64,000 bases of DNA from Amycolatopsis suaedae (GTDB taxonomy: Bacteria > Actinomycetota > Actinomycetes > Mycobacteriales > Pseudonocardiaceae). The notes beneath the pieces were generated by a model, which ran no database searches, had not been told where the DNA came from, and saw only the letters and a list, made by a program, of their open reading frames with translations. A program made the translations under genes and the position numbers. The DNA lies in NCBI RefSeq assembly GCF_004214935.1, contig NZ_SFCC01000001.1, positions 617,428 to 681,427 on the forward strand. Direction: 5' to 3'. Every line of letters starts with the position of its first letter. The stretch's first letter is position 1. This document shows positions 56,461-64,000 of this stretch, piece by piece.

Positions 56461-57420
56461 ATGGCGAACACGAGTGCACGGATGCTGCGGCTGCTGTCGC
56501 TGTTGCAGACCCACCGGTTCTGGCCGGGCAGCGAGCTGGCCGGACGACTGGAGGTCAGCGAACGCACCCTGCGGCGTGACGTCGACCGGCTGCGCGACCT
56601 CGGCTACCCGGTCGACGCCGCCCGTGGCGTCGCGGGCGGCTACCAGCTGCGGTCCGGCGCGGCCATGCCGCCGCTACTGCTCGACGACGAGGAGGCCGTC
56701 GCCATCGCCGTCGGCCTGCACAGTGCCGCGGGCGGCGTCGTCGACGGCATCGAGGAGACCTCGGTCCGCGCACTGACCAAGGTCATCCAGGTGATGCCGC
56801 CCCGGCTGCGCCGCCGCGTCGACGCACTGCAGAACTTCACCGTCGCCGGCGCGCTCGGCGCCGGCGGGCCGAAGGTCGACGCCGCCGCGCTCACCACCAT
56901 CGCCCAGGCCTGCCGCGACGACGAGCGCCTGCGGTTCGACTACACCGACCGGGACGGCCAGCGCACCAGCAGGCTCGTCGAGCCGCACCGGATGGTGTCG
57001 CTGGGCCGCCGGTGGTACCTGGTGGCCTGGGACGCCGAACGGCACGACTGGCGGACGTTCCGGGTCGACCGGCTGCTCGATCCCCGGTCCACCGGCCACC
57101 GGTTCCGGCAGCGGGAACTGCCCGGCGGGGACGCCGCGGAGTACGTCCGGCAGCGGCTGGCCGCCCAGCCCACCCGGTACCGCGTGGTCGCGCGGCTGGC
57201 CGCGCCCGCCGACGAGCTGGAGCCGCAGGTGCGTGGCACCGGCACGATCCTCGAACCGGTGGACGAGCGCAGCTGCCGGTTCGTCATGAACGTCGACGAG
57301 TTCCACTGGCCGATGTTCGTGCTCGGCGCGGTCGGCGTCGACTTCGAGATCGAGCAGCCGGACGAGTTCGCCGACTACCTGCGCGGCGCGGCGGCCCTGT
57401 TCCTTCGCGCCGGCTCGTAG
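56461..57420 (+). CDS. WYL-domain transcriptional regulator
   Basis: A 319-residue regulator: winged helix (ARMLRLLSLLQTHRFWPGSE, then SERTLRRDVDRLRDLGYPVDA) and WYL domain (LRFDYTDRDGQRTSRLVEPH then RRWYLVAWD) with a C-terminal WCX extension. This layout is the actinobacterial YafY/PafBC-like type. It is divergent from the DrrAB-like genes and probably regulates them in response to a drug or DNA-damage-related ligand. Confidence 0.87.
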   Translation: MANTSARMLRLLSLLQTHRFWPGSELAGRLEVSERTLRRDVDRLRDLGYPVDAARGVAGGYQLRSGAAMPPLLLDDEEAVAIAVGLHSAAGGVVDGIEETSVRALTKVIQVMPPRLRRRVDALQNFTVAGALGAGGPKVDAAALTTIAQACRDDERLRFDYTDRDGQRTSRLVEPHRMVSLGRRWYLVAWDAERHDWRTFRVDRLLDPRSTGHRFRQRELPGGDAAEYVRQRLAAQPTRYRVVARLAAPADELEPQVRGTGTILEPVDERSCRFVMNVDEFHWPMFVLGAVGVDFEIEQPDEFADYLRGAAALFLRAGS

Positions 57421-57439
57421 CCGTGGGAAGCTGTGCGGC

Positions 57440-58387
57440 GTGACCGCGCCACTCGTCCTGCTGGACGCCGCCAGCCTGTACTTCCGCTCGTTCTACGCGC
57501 TGCCCGACTCGATGAAGGCAGCCGACGGAACCTCGGTCAACGCCGTGCGCGGCTTCACCGACACCATCGCCCGCATCGTCACCGACCGCCGCCCCGGCCG
57601 TCTCGTCGCGTGCCTCGACGCCGACTGGCGCCCGCAGTTCCGGGTCGACCTGCTGCCCAGCTACAAGGCACACCGCGTCGCCGAGCCCGCCGAGGAGGGC
57701 GTGGACGTCGAGGAGGTACCGGACCTGCTCACCCCGCAGGTGCCGATCATCCTCGACGTGCTGGAGGCGTTCGGCCTGGCCACCGCCGAGGCCGCGGGCT
57801 ACGAGGCCGACGACGTCATCGGCGCGCTCACCCACCGCGAGAAGGCCGACCCGGTCGAGGTGATCACCGGCGACCGTGACCTGTTCCAGCTCGTCCGCAC
57901 CGAGCCGACCCCGGTCTCGGTGGTCTACGTCGGCAAGGGCTGGGCGAAGGCCGAGGTGCTCGGCCCGGCCGAGCTGGCGTCCCGCTACGGCGTTCCCGCC
58001 GACACCGCGGGGCCCGGCTACGCGGACATGGCGGCGCTGCGTGGCGACCCGTCCGACGGCCTGCCCGGCGTCGCCGGCATCGGGGAGAAGACAGCCGCCA
58101 AGCTGATCACCCAGTTCGGCTCCCTGCAAGGTCTGCTGGAGGCCGCCGCGGCGGAGAGCCCGAAGGTGCCGCTCAAGACCCGGCAGCGGCTGGCCGAGGC
58201 CGCCGACTACCTGGCCGTCGCCCCCACCGTGGTCCGGGTGGCCGTCGACGCGCCCGTGGAGATGTCCGGCGACGACACCCTGCCGTCCTCCCCCGCCGAC
58301 CCGGCCCGGCTCGCCGAGCTGGCCGAGCGCTGGAACCTCGGCGGTTCGGTGGAGCGCCTGACCAAGGCCCTCGCGGCCCGCGCCTGA
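57440..58387 (+). CDS. 5'-3' exonuclease (FEN-like)
   Basis: A 315-residue stand-alone 5'-3' exonuclease/flap endonuclease, as in the N-terminal domain of DNA polymerase I. ASLYFRSFYALPDSM opens the fold; metal-binding acidic residues are in ACLDADWRPQFR, YEADDVIGALTHRE and ITGDRDLFQLV; the H3TH DNA-binding motif is GLPGVAGIGEKTAAKLI. In actinobacteria it is regularly close to helY, as here. Confidence 0.92.
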   Translation: MTAPLVLLDAASLYFRSFYALPDSMKAADGTSVNAVRGFTDTIARIVTDRRPGRLVACLDADWRPQFRVDLLPSYKAHRVAEPAEEGVDVEEVPDLLTPQVPIILDVLEAFGLATAEAAGYEADDVIGALTHREKADPVEVITGDRDLFQLVRTEPTPVSVVYVGKGWAKAEVLGPAELASRYGVPADTAGPGYADMAALRGDPSDGLPGVAGIGEKTAAKLITQFGSLQGLLEAAAAESPKVPLKTRQRLAEAADYLAVAPTVVRVAVDAPVEMSGDDTLPSSPADPARLAELAERWNLGGSVERLTKALAARA

Positions 58388-58394
58388 GCGCCGT

Positions 58395-58772
58395 TCACGC
58401 GGGCTTGGGCGCGCCGACCTCGTACCGGCCCTCGTCGGTCTTCACCGTCACCGGGATCGAGCGCCGCTCGCCCTCCACCGACGCGGTGCAGGTGAACTCG
58501 TGGCCCACCCGCACCGGCTGCTTGCCGGGGCAGTCGACGTCGGTGACGTCCTTGAGCTGGAAGCTCTCGGTCAGCACCTTCCGCACGCCCTCCTCGACGG
58601 CCGCCTGGTCCAGCTCACGCGGCACCACCGGCAGGCTCGTCGACGTCGGCGGCGGGGTGTAGCTGCTCGTCGTCGGAGGGGGCGGCGGAGGGGACTGCGG
58701 CTGGGGCGCCGCGTCACACGCCGCGACGACACCCAGGATGGCCGGCACGACTACCGCGCAGAGCCAACGCAA
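58395..58772 (-). CDS. DUF4333 lipoprotein
   Basis: A 125-residue lipoprotein: signal peptide with lipobox ILGVVAAC (Cys19), a Pro/Ser/Thr-rich stretch, then a DUF4333 domain with two Cys (DVDCPGKQPVRVGHEFTCTA) likely disulfide-bonded. Outer surface of the membrane. The same domain recurs in the protein at 60050-60736. Confidence 0.83.
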   Translation of the reverse strand: MRWLCAVVVPAILGVVAACDAAPQPQSPPPPPPTTSSYTPPPTSTSLPVVPRELDQAAVEEGVRKVLTESFQLKDVTDVDCPGKQPVRVGHEFTCTASVEGERRSIPVTVKTDEGRYEVGAPKPA

Positions 58773-58805
58773 CTCGAACCCCCGGCAACCTGATCTCGGG
58801 CAAGG

Positions 58806-60008
58806 TCAGAAGAAGGTACCGCACCAGGGAGCGTGGCGCGCCGCGAACAGCCGGTCCGCCGCCTCCAGCCCGGCCTCGTCGAGCACCTCGATCCGGCCGG
58901 CACCGGCGAGCACCGACGGCAGCCACGTGCCCTGGTACAGGGTCGCCAGCGTCGCGGCACCCAGCCGCAGCTGCGCCGGGCCGTCCACCCGGCGAACCCC
59001 GTCCTGGTCGATCTCGTAGCAGCCGGAGTTGTGCTCCAGTACCGGATCGGCGACCTCCAGCCGCAGCGTCGCCGGGCCCCGGCGGTGGGCGGTCAGCGCC
59101 GCCTCGACGTCGATCAGCCGCAGCCAGGTCTCGTCGGCCGACATCGGCGCGGCCACGCACACCCTGGGGTCGGTGAACAACAGCGGCAGCGGCTCGTCGG
59201 CCGGCCGGTAGTGCAGCGCGATCTCGCCGACCAGGTCGACACCGAGCAGGTACCGCCACAGTCCCGCGTACGCTCCGGCGTTCGCCGCCCGCAGGTCCAG
59301 CACGGTCAGCGTGCCCAGCCCGGAGGACCGGTCCACCTTGTACACCGCGTAGCCGTCGGCCTCGCCGGAGCCGGAGCCCCGGTGCAGGACGGTCAGCACC
59401 GACCGGTCGCTCCTGCGGGCGTCGTTGCGCCACTGGCGCCACCAGTACGCCGCCCGCCCGATCGCGCCGGGCCGGGGTGGCAGGCTCGCGTAGACGCCGG
59501 GCAGCCGCTCGGCCGCCTCGTCGGCGTCGAGCAGCTCCAGCTCACCGCCGGCGGGGACCTCCGGCCGGAACCGGGCGTTGCGGGCGTCCACGGTGAACGA
59601 CCGGGTCAGCGTCGAACTGCCGTAGCCGAACCGCTCGTAGATGCCGGTCTCCGTGGCCAGCAGCAGAGCGGCGACCACGCCGCGCTCGCGGAAGTCCTCG
59701 AACTGCGCCCGCATCAGCTCGGTCAGCAGCCCGCGGCGGGTGCGGTCGGCCCGCACGCCGACGCCGGTCACCGCCGCCAGCGGGATCCGCGCGCCCCCGG
59801 GGACCGTCAGCTCGGTGTCGGTCGACCGAGCGGTGCCGATCAGGGTCTCGCCCTCCAGCACGCCGAACACCCGGTCCGGCTGGATCACCGGCTCGGTCCG
59901 CTCCCATTCCTCGTCGGTGAACGGGCCGACGTGCAACGTCGCCCGGAACAGGGTGGCGGCGGCCCGCAGCTCCTCGGGCTTCAGCGGTCGGAGGATGTGA
60001 TCACTCAT
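58806..60008 (-). CDS. Eis-like GNAT acetyltransferase
   Basis: A 400-residue protein of the Eis (enhanced intracellular survival) family: two GNAT domains (acetyl-CoA loop VGVRADRTRRGLLTELMRAQ, then IYERFGYGSS with the general-acid Tyr position) and a C-terminal SCP2-like domain. The chain ends in Phe, whose carboxylate is the catalytic base in mycobacterial Eis. Eis enzymes acetylate aminoglycosides and other amines at several positions. The ATG at 60008 is the family start. Flanked on both sides by DUF4333 genes. Confidence 0.87.
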   Translation of the reverse strand: MSDHILRPLKPEELRAAATLFRATLHVGPFTDEEWERTEPVIQPDRVFGVLEGETLIGTARSTDTELTVPGGARIPLAAVTGVGVRADRTRRGLLTELMRAQFEDFRERGVVAALLLATETGIYERFGYGSSTLTRSFTVDARNARFRPEVPAGGELELLDADEAAERLPGVYASLPPRPGAIGRAAYWWRQWRNDARRSDRSVLTVLHRGSGSGEADGYAVYKVDRSSGLGTLTVLDLRAANAGAYAGLWRYLLGVDLVGEIALHYRPADEPLPLLFTDPRVCVAAPMSADETWLRLIDVEAALTAHRRGPATLRLEVADPVLEHNSGCYEIDQDGVRRVDGPAQLRLGAATLATLYQGTWLPSVLAGAGRIEVLDEAGLEAADRLFAARHAPWCGTFF

Positions 60009-60049
60009 GGCGCCGATCGTCGTCGACAACACAGCGACACGCCAGGCAT

Positions 60050-60736
60050 TTACCTGGGCGCGCTCACCTCGTAGACACCGTCGGCGCTGACCACCTTGAT
60101 GCCGACGGCCTGCTGCTTGCCGCCGATGGTGGCCGTGCAGTCGAAGGTCGAGTTCGCCACGACCTCCTTGTCCGCAGGGCAGCTCACGCTCTCCAGGCCC
60201 TGGACCTTGTAGTTGTCGGTGAGGATCGTGCGGACGTCGTTGGCCATGGCGTTGTTGTCGAACACCGTCTTGTTGAACGGCGCGGGCCAGACGAACAGGC
60301 CGACGGCCACCAGTGCCAGCACCACCACGGCGCCGATGCCGATCCACAGCATGCCCTTGCCGGACTTCTTCTCGCCGGACTGCTGCTGGGGCGGCTGCTG
60401 CTGCCCGTAGTCGTACTGACCGGGCTGCTGCGGGTACTGCTGGGTCGGCTGCGGGCCGCTCGGCGGGTAGCCACCCGGCTGCTGGCCGTACTGCTGCTGC
60501 TCGTATCCCTGCTGCTGGGGCGGCGGGTAGCCGGGCTGCTGCCCGTACTGGGGCTGCGGCTGCTGGCCGTATCCCGGTTGCTGCCCGTAGCCGGGCTGCT
60601 GGCCGTACCCGGGCTGCTGCTGCGGGTATCCGCCGCCCTGCGCGGGGAACCCACCGGACGGAGTTCCCGGCTGCTGGCCGTACTGGGGCTGCTGCCCCCA
60701 CTGCTGCGGGTCGTTGCCGCCGTACGGCGTGCTCAT
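60050..60736 (-). CDS. Gln/Gly/Pro/Tyr-rich DUF4333 membrane protein
   Basis: A 228-residue protein from ATG 60736. Residues 1-120 are a low-complexity tract of PGYGQQ-like repeats, about a dozen copies, cytoplasmic; residues about 130-152 are a transmembrane helix ([20 protein letters not shown]); the rest is an extracytoplasmic DUF4333 domain ([15 protein letters not shown]). Such tracts resemble prion-like or phase-separating regions. Function unknown. Confidence 0.85.
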   Translation of the reverse strand: MSTPYGGNDPQQWGQQPQYGQQPGTPSGGFPAQGGGYPQQQPGYGQQPGYGQQPGYGQQPQPQYGQQPGYPPPQQQGYEQQQYGQQPGGYPPSGPQPTQQYPQQPGQYDYGQQQPPQQQSGEKKSGKGMLWIGIGAVVVLALVAVGLFVWPAPFNKTVFDNNAMANDVRTILTDNYKVQGLESVSCPADKEVVANSTFDCTATIGGKQQAVGIKVVSADGVYEVSAPR

Positions 60737-60854
60737 CGCTGGCCTCCGCCAAGTCGGGGTGTGCTGTCTTCTGCAACGGTGTCCGGCCGCGATCCAACCA
60801 CAATATGGCGGTCGCGCCCACCTGCCGACCCGCAGGTCGAGTGTGAAATCCGGG

Positions 60855-63629
60855 TCATGCTGCCCCCGCCGCCACCACGCCGCGGCGCAGCGCGCGCACC
60901 GCGTCGGCCGCCGCGGCACCTACCGGATCGGCCTTGCCGAGCACGTCGCGGATCTGGTCGAGCAGGTCGATCACCTGCCGGGACCACCGCACGAAGTCGC
61001 CCGCGGACAGCTCCTGGCCGTTGGCCTCGGCGGCGGTGAGCACCTTCTCCAGCGACTCCCCGCGTGCCCAGCGGTACACCGGCCAGGCGAACCCGGCGTC
61101 CGGTTCCCTGGTGCGGTCCAGCCGGTGCCGCCGCTCGTCCTCGGCCAGCTCGGACCACAGCCGGACGGTGTCCTGCCAGGCCTTCGGCACGCCGCCCGAG
61201 GGCAGCCGCGCCTCGCCGGGGGTGTCCCTGCGGGCCTCGAACACCAACGTCGACACCACCGCGGCCAGCTCCGGCGCGGACAGCCCCGCCCACACCTCGT
61301 TGCGGATGCACTCCGCTGCGAGCAGGTCCGATTCGCTGTACAGGCGGGCGAGCCTGCGCCCGTGCTCGGTGACTCCGCTGTCCGAGCCCGACTCCAGGTA
61401 GCCGCGCTCGGCGAGCAGCTTGCGGATCCGGTCGAATGCCCTGGCCAGCGAGTGCGTCGTCGCCGCCACCTTGCGTTCCAGCTGGGCGTTCTCCGCCTCC
61501 AGCCGCTGGTAGCGCTCCACCCAGCGCAGGTTGGCCTCCCGCTCGGCAAGGCCGTGGCTGGGGTGCGACCGCAGCGCGGCCCGCAGCGAGACCAGCTCGG
61601 CATCGTCGTGTGCCCCGCCGCGCCGCTTTCCCCTGCCCGGCGGCGAGATCCCGGCGTTGCGCAGCGACGACGCGATGTCCCGGCGGGTCTTGGGCGAGCG
61701 CAGCTCGACATGCTTGGGCAGCCGGATCCGGCCCAGCGGCTCCACCGGCGCGGGGAAGTCCGCCGAGGACAGCGGCCCGGACCACCGGTCCTCGGTGACC
61801 ACCACCGGCCGTGGCTCCCGGATCGGGTCCAGGCCGGGGTCGATCACCACGGCCAGCCCGGCCCGCCGCCCGGCGGGGACGGCGATCACGTCGCCCTTGC
61901 GCAGCTTCTCCAGCGAGTCCGTGGTCTGCGCCCGCCGGGCCGCGGTGTTCTGCCTGGCCAGCGTCTTCTCCCGGTCGGAGATCTGCTTGCGCAGCTGCAC
62001 GTAGGACAGCAGCTCGTCGAAGTCGCCGGTGACCGCCTCGGCGTAGCCGGCCAGCGCCTCCTTGTTGCGTTCGATGCGCCGGGCCAGGCCCACCACCGAC
62101 CGGTCGGCCTGGAACTGGGCGAACGACTGTTCCAGCAGGTCCCGCGCCTTGTCCGAGCCGAGCTGGGCGACCAGGTTGACGGCCATGTTGTAGCCGGGCC
62201 GGAACGACGAGCGCAGCGGGTAGGTACGGGTCGAGGCCAGACCGGCGACCTGCTTCGGGTCGATCCCCGGCTGCCACAGCACGACGGCGTGGCCCTCGAT
62301 GTCGATCCCCCGGCGGCCGGCCCGCCCGGTCAGCTGCGTGTACTCCCCCGGCGTCAGGTCGACGTGGGCCTCGCCGTTGTACTTGACCAGCCGTTCCAGC
62401 ACCACCGTGCGTGCGGGCATGTTGATGCCCAGCGCCAGCGTCTCGGTGGCGAACACGACCTTGACCAGGCCGCGGACGAACAGTTCCTCGACGGTCTCCT
62501 TGAACGCGGGCAGCAGGCCTGCGTGATGGCCCGCGATGCCGCGTTCCAGCGCCTCCCGCCACTCCCAGAACCCGAGCACGCCCAGGTCGCCCTGCGGCAG
62601 GTCGCCGGTGCGCTCGGCGACGATCCGCCGGACCTCCTCGGCCTCCTCCGGCGTGTTGAGCCGTAGACCGGACCGGACGCACTGGCCGAGGGCGGCGTCG
62701 CAGCCTGCGCGGGAGAAGATGAACACGATCGCGGGCAGCAGGCCGGCGGCGTCGAGCCGGTCGATCAGGTCGACCCGGGAGGTCGGCCGGAACCGTGGCA
62801 TCCGGGCGGGCTGGCCCTTGCGGCCCCGCGAGCGCGGCCCCCGCAGCGCGGGCGGCCCGTGCATGCGGCCCGCCTCCTCCACCCGGCGCAACAGGCCGGG
62901 GTTGATCCGCAGCTCGGAACCGGCCGGGTCGGGCGGGCCGTCACCGGCGAACAGGTCGAACATCCGGTTGCCGACCATCATGTGCTGCCACAGCGGGACC
63001 GGCCGGTGCTCGTCGACGACGACCGTCGTGTCACCCCGCACGGCGACCAGCCACTCGCCGAACTCCTCGGCGTTGCTCACCGTCGCCGAGAGCCCGACGA
63101 CCCTGACGTACTCGGGCAGGTGAAGGATGACCTCCTCCCACACCGCGCCGCGGAACCGGTCGGCCAGGTAGTGCACCTCGTCCATCACCACGTAGGCGAG
63201 GTCACGCACGGCGGCCGAACCCGCGTAGAGCATGTTGCGCAGCACCTCGGTGGTCATCACGACCACCTGGGCGTTGCCGTTGATGGCGGTGTCACCGGTG
63301 AGCAGGCCGACGGCGTCCGCGCCGTGCCTGGCGACCAGGTCGGCGTACTTCTGGTTGGACAGGGCCTTGATCGGCGTCGTGTAGAAGCACTTGCGCCCCT
63401 CGGCCAGCGCCAGGTGCACCGCGAACTCGCCGACCACGGTCTTGCCCGCGCCGGTGGGAGCGCAGACCAGCACGCCGTGCCCGTCCTCCAGCGCCTCGCA
63501 GCCGCGGAGCTGGAAGTCGTCGAACTCGAACGCGGCCTCGGCGGCGAACCGGGTCAGCTGCGGGTACCGGCCGCGGCGGTCCGCCTCCCGGTAGGCGTCA
63601 GCGGGTGAAAGTGCAGGGCGACTGGCCAC
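60855..63629 (-). CDS. helY: DEAD/DEAH-box RNA helicase, HelY/Ski2-like
   Basis: A 924-residue superfamily 2 helicase starting at GTG 63629. Motif I is [15 protein letters not shown], motif [10 protein letters not shown] (DEVH), motif [13 protein letters not shown], motif [18 protein letters not shown]. The Ski2-like insert and the long C-terminal helical region match mycobacterial HelY, proposed to unwind RNA. Immediately upstream is a repeat-bearing spacer. Confidence 0.93.
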   Translation of the reverse strand: MASRPALSPADAYREADRRGRYPQLTRFAAEAAFEFDDFQLRGCEALEDGHGVLVCAPTGAGKTVVGEFAVHLALAEGRKCFYTTPIKALSNQKYADLVARHGADAVGLLTGDTAINGNAQVVVMTTEVLRNMLYAGSAAVRDLAYVVMDEVHYLADRFRGAVWEEVILHLPEYVRVVGLSATVSNAEEFGEWLVAVRGDTTVVVDEHRPVPLWQHMMVGNRMFDLFAGDGPPDPAGSELRINPGLLRRVEEAGRMHGPPALRGPRSRGRKGQPARMPRFRPTSRVDLIDRLDAAGLLPAIVFIFSRAGCDAALGQCVRSGLRLNTPEEAEEVRRIVAERTGDLPQGDLGVLGFWEWREALERGIAGHHAGLLPAFKETVEELFVRGLVKVVFATETLALGINMPARTVVLERLVKYNGEAHVDLTPGEYTQLTGRAGRRGIDIEGHAVVLWQPGIDPKQVAGLASTRTYPLRSSFRPGYNMAVNLVAQLGSDKARDLLEQSFAQFQADRSVVGLARRIERNKEALAGYAEAVTGDFDELLSYVQLRKQISDREKTLARQNTAARRAQTTDSLEKLRKGDVIAVPAGRRAGLAVVIDPGLDPIREPRPVVVTEDRWSGPLSSADFPAPVEPLGRIRLPKHVELRSPKTRRDIASSLRNAGISPPGRGKRRGGAHDDAELVSLRAALRSHPSHGLAEREANLRWVERYQRLEAENAQLERKVAATTHSLARAFDRIRKLLAERGYLESGSDSGVTEHGRRLARLYSESDLLAAECIRNEVWAGLSAPELAAVVSTLVFEARRDTPGEARLPSGGVPKAWQDTVRLWSELAEDERRHRLDRTREPDAGFAWPVYRWARGESLEKVLTAAEANGQELSAGDFVRWSRQVIDLLDQIRDVLGKADPVGAAAADAVRALRRGVVAAGAA

Positions 63630-63679
63630 CCCGCCAGGGTTTCACACCGTGCGTGAGGTCCGCAGAGGGTGGCCCTCGA

Positions 63680-63733
63680 GGCACGTGAAGGCCACCTTCA
63701 CCGCGCTCATTGCCAGGGTCCCGGCAAGGTCGG
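63680..63733. repeat. Copy of the dispersed repeat end
   Basis: GGCACGTGAAGGCCACCTT from 63680 to CCGGCAAGGTCGG at 63733, forward orientation, the same as the left end at 5917. The matching inverted right end is not found before the transposase fragment at 63894. Confidence 0.75.
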
Positions 63734-63754
63734 GAGTCGGTGGTGGTGCGGGAG

Positions 63755-63880
63755 CGTGGAGTTCGCGTGCCGGAGCGTGGAACTCGCGTGCACGACGGTG
63801 GGACTCGCGCGTCCGCATCGTGACGCGGGTGTCTCACCCAGTGAACTCCACGCTCGTGCACGCGAGTTCTGCATTCCGGC
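63755..63880. repeat. 21-bp tandem repeats, second array
   Basis: Copies of GGAGTTCGCGTGCCGGAGC-like units begin at 63758, 63779 and 63800, exactly 21 bp apart; after them the unit recurs inverted (CACGCGAGTTCTGCATTCCG near 63860). The array stops abruptly at GCATTCCGGCA (about 63880), just before the transposase fragment. Confidence 0.65.
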
Positions 63881-63893
63881 AGTTGCTCCTATG

Positions 63894-64000
63894 TCAAGCG
63901 CTTGGTGCGTGGTGGGTGGGTTCGGTGGGTTGGAGTGTGTTGTAGATGGTGCGGGCGAGGTGTCGTTTGAGGGCGCGGAGGGCTTCTGTTCGGGTGTTTC
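63894..64000 (-). mobile_element. IS110-like transposase, C-terminal end (cut by right edge)
   Basis: The minus-strand frame ends at TGA 63896-63894 and encodes NTRTEALRALKRHLARTIYN followed by TLQPTEPTHHAPSA. EALRALKRHLARTIY is the usual C-terminal end of IS110-family (DEDD) transposases. The rest is outside the window. The preceding repeat stops about 14 bases before the stop codon, so the insertion probably landed inside an intergenic repeat element. Confidence 0.6.

Overview
The window is a high-GC actinobacterial chromosome segment. The gene families point to the Pseudonocardiaceae, Amycolatopsis-like: RbpA, a HelY-type helicase, an Rpf-like secreted enzyme, mycothiol-linked DinB and maleylpyruvate-isomerase folds, many WYL, TetR and MarR regulators, and two ECF sigma factors. 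The genus is an inference from gene content; no rRNA or tRNA gene was seen. Housekeeping genes (rbpA, tdk, lnt, helY) show this is chromosome, but most of the window is accessory.

Layout. 0-3.7 kb: small regulator/enzyme pairs and a decayed AlkD-like repair gene. 3.7-6.5 kb: a tyrosine recombinase divergent from a coiled-coil protein, then a 606-bp intergenic element bounded by inverted repeats. 6.5-21.7 kb: a detoxification and regulation zone holding two flavin hydroxylases plus a rifampicin-monooxygenase-like enzyme preceded by a possible leader peptide, a YCII/sigma/sigma operon with overlapping genes, MarR and TetR switches with visible operators, a secreted GH1 glycosidase and DinB. 21.9-27.5 kb: an AraC/VOC/short-UvrA cassette, a mycothiol-type enzyme and a second, XerC/D-like recombinase preceded by a dif-like 11-6-11 site. 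27.5-38.4 kb: GDPD, Rpf-like protein, MFS, tdk, rbpA with a SigR-type promoter, lnt, an amidohydrolase and a KamA-like radical SAM aminomutase.

41.3-44.7 kb is the most novel part. A 42-residue Cys/Ser-rich peptide gene with a strong ribosome binding site lies between a DesVI/TylM1-like methyltransferase and a degenerate NmrA-like protein, with a DesVII/EryCIII-like glycosyltransferase divergent. This looks like an orphan ribosomal-peptide (RiPP) tailoring locus. It is followed by an overlapping three-gene ABC exporter and a membrane-anchored SGNH hydrolase.

50-64 kb: a MazF-like toxin-antitoxin pair, Xaa-Pro peptidase with an Lrp regulator, a two-component system, a DrrAB-like ABC transporter with a WYL regulator, a 5'-3' exonuclease, two DUF4333 proteins around an Eis-like acetyltransferase, helY, and the end of an IS110-type transposase at the right edge.

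A dispersed family of intergenic inverted repeats (tip CACGTGAAGGCCACCTTCA) recurs at about 5.9, 21.8, 38.4, 49.8-50.2 and 63.7 kb. Some copies enclose 21-bp tandem repeats. They are not explained by any gene here.
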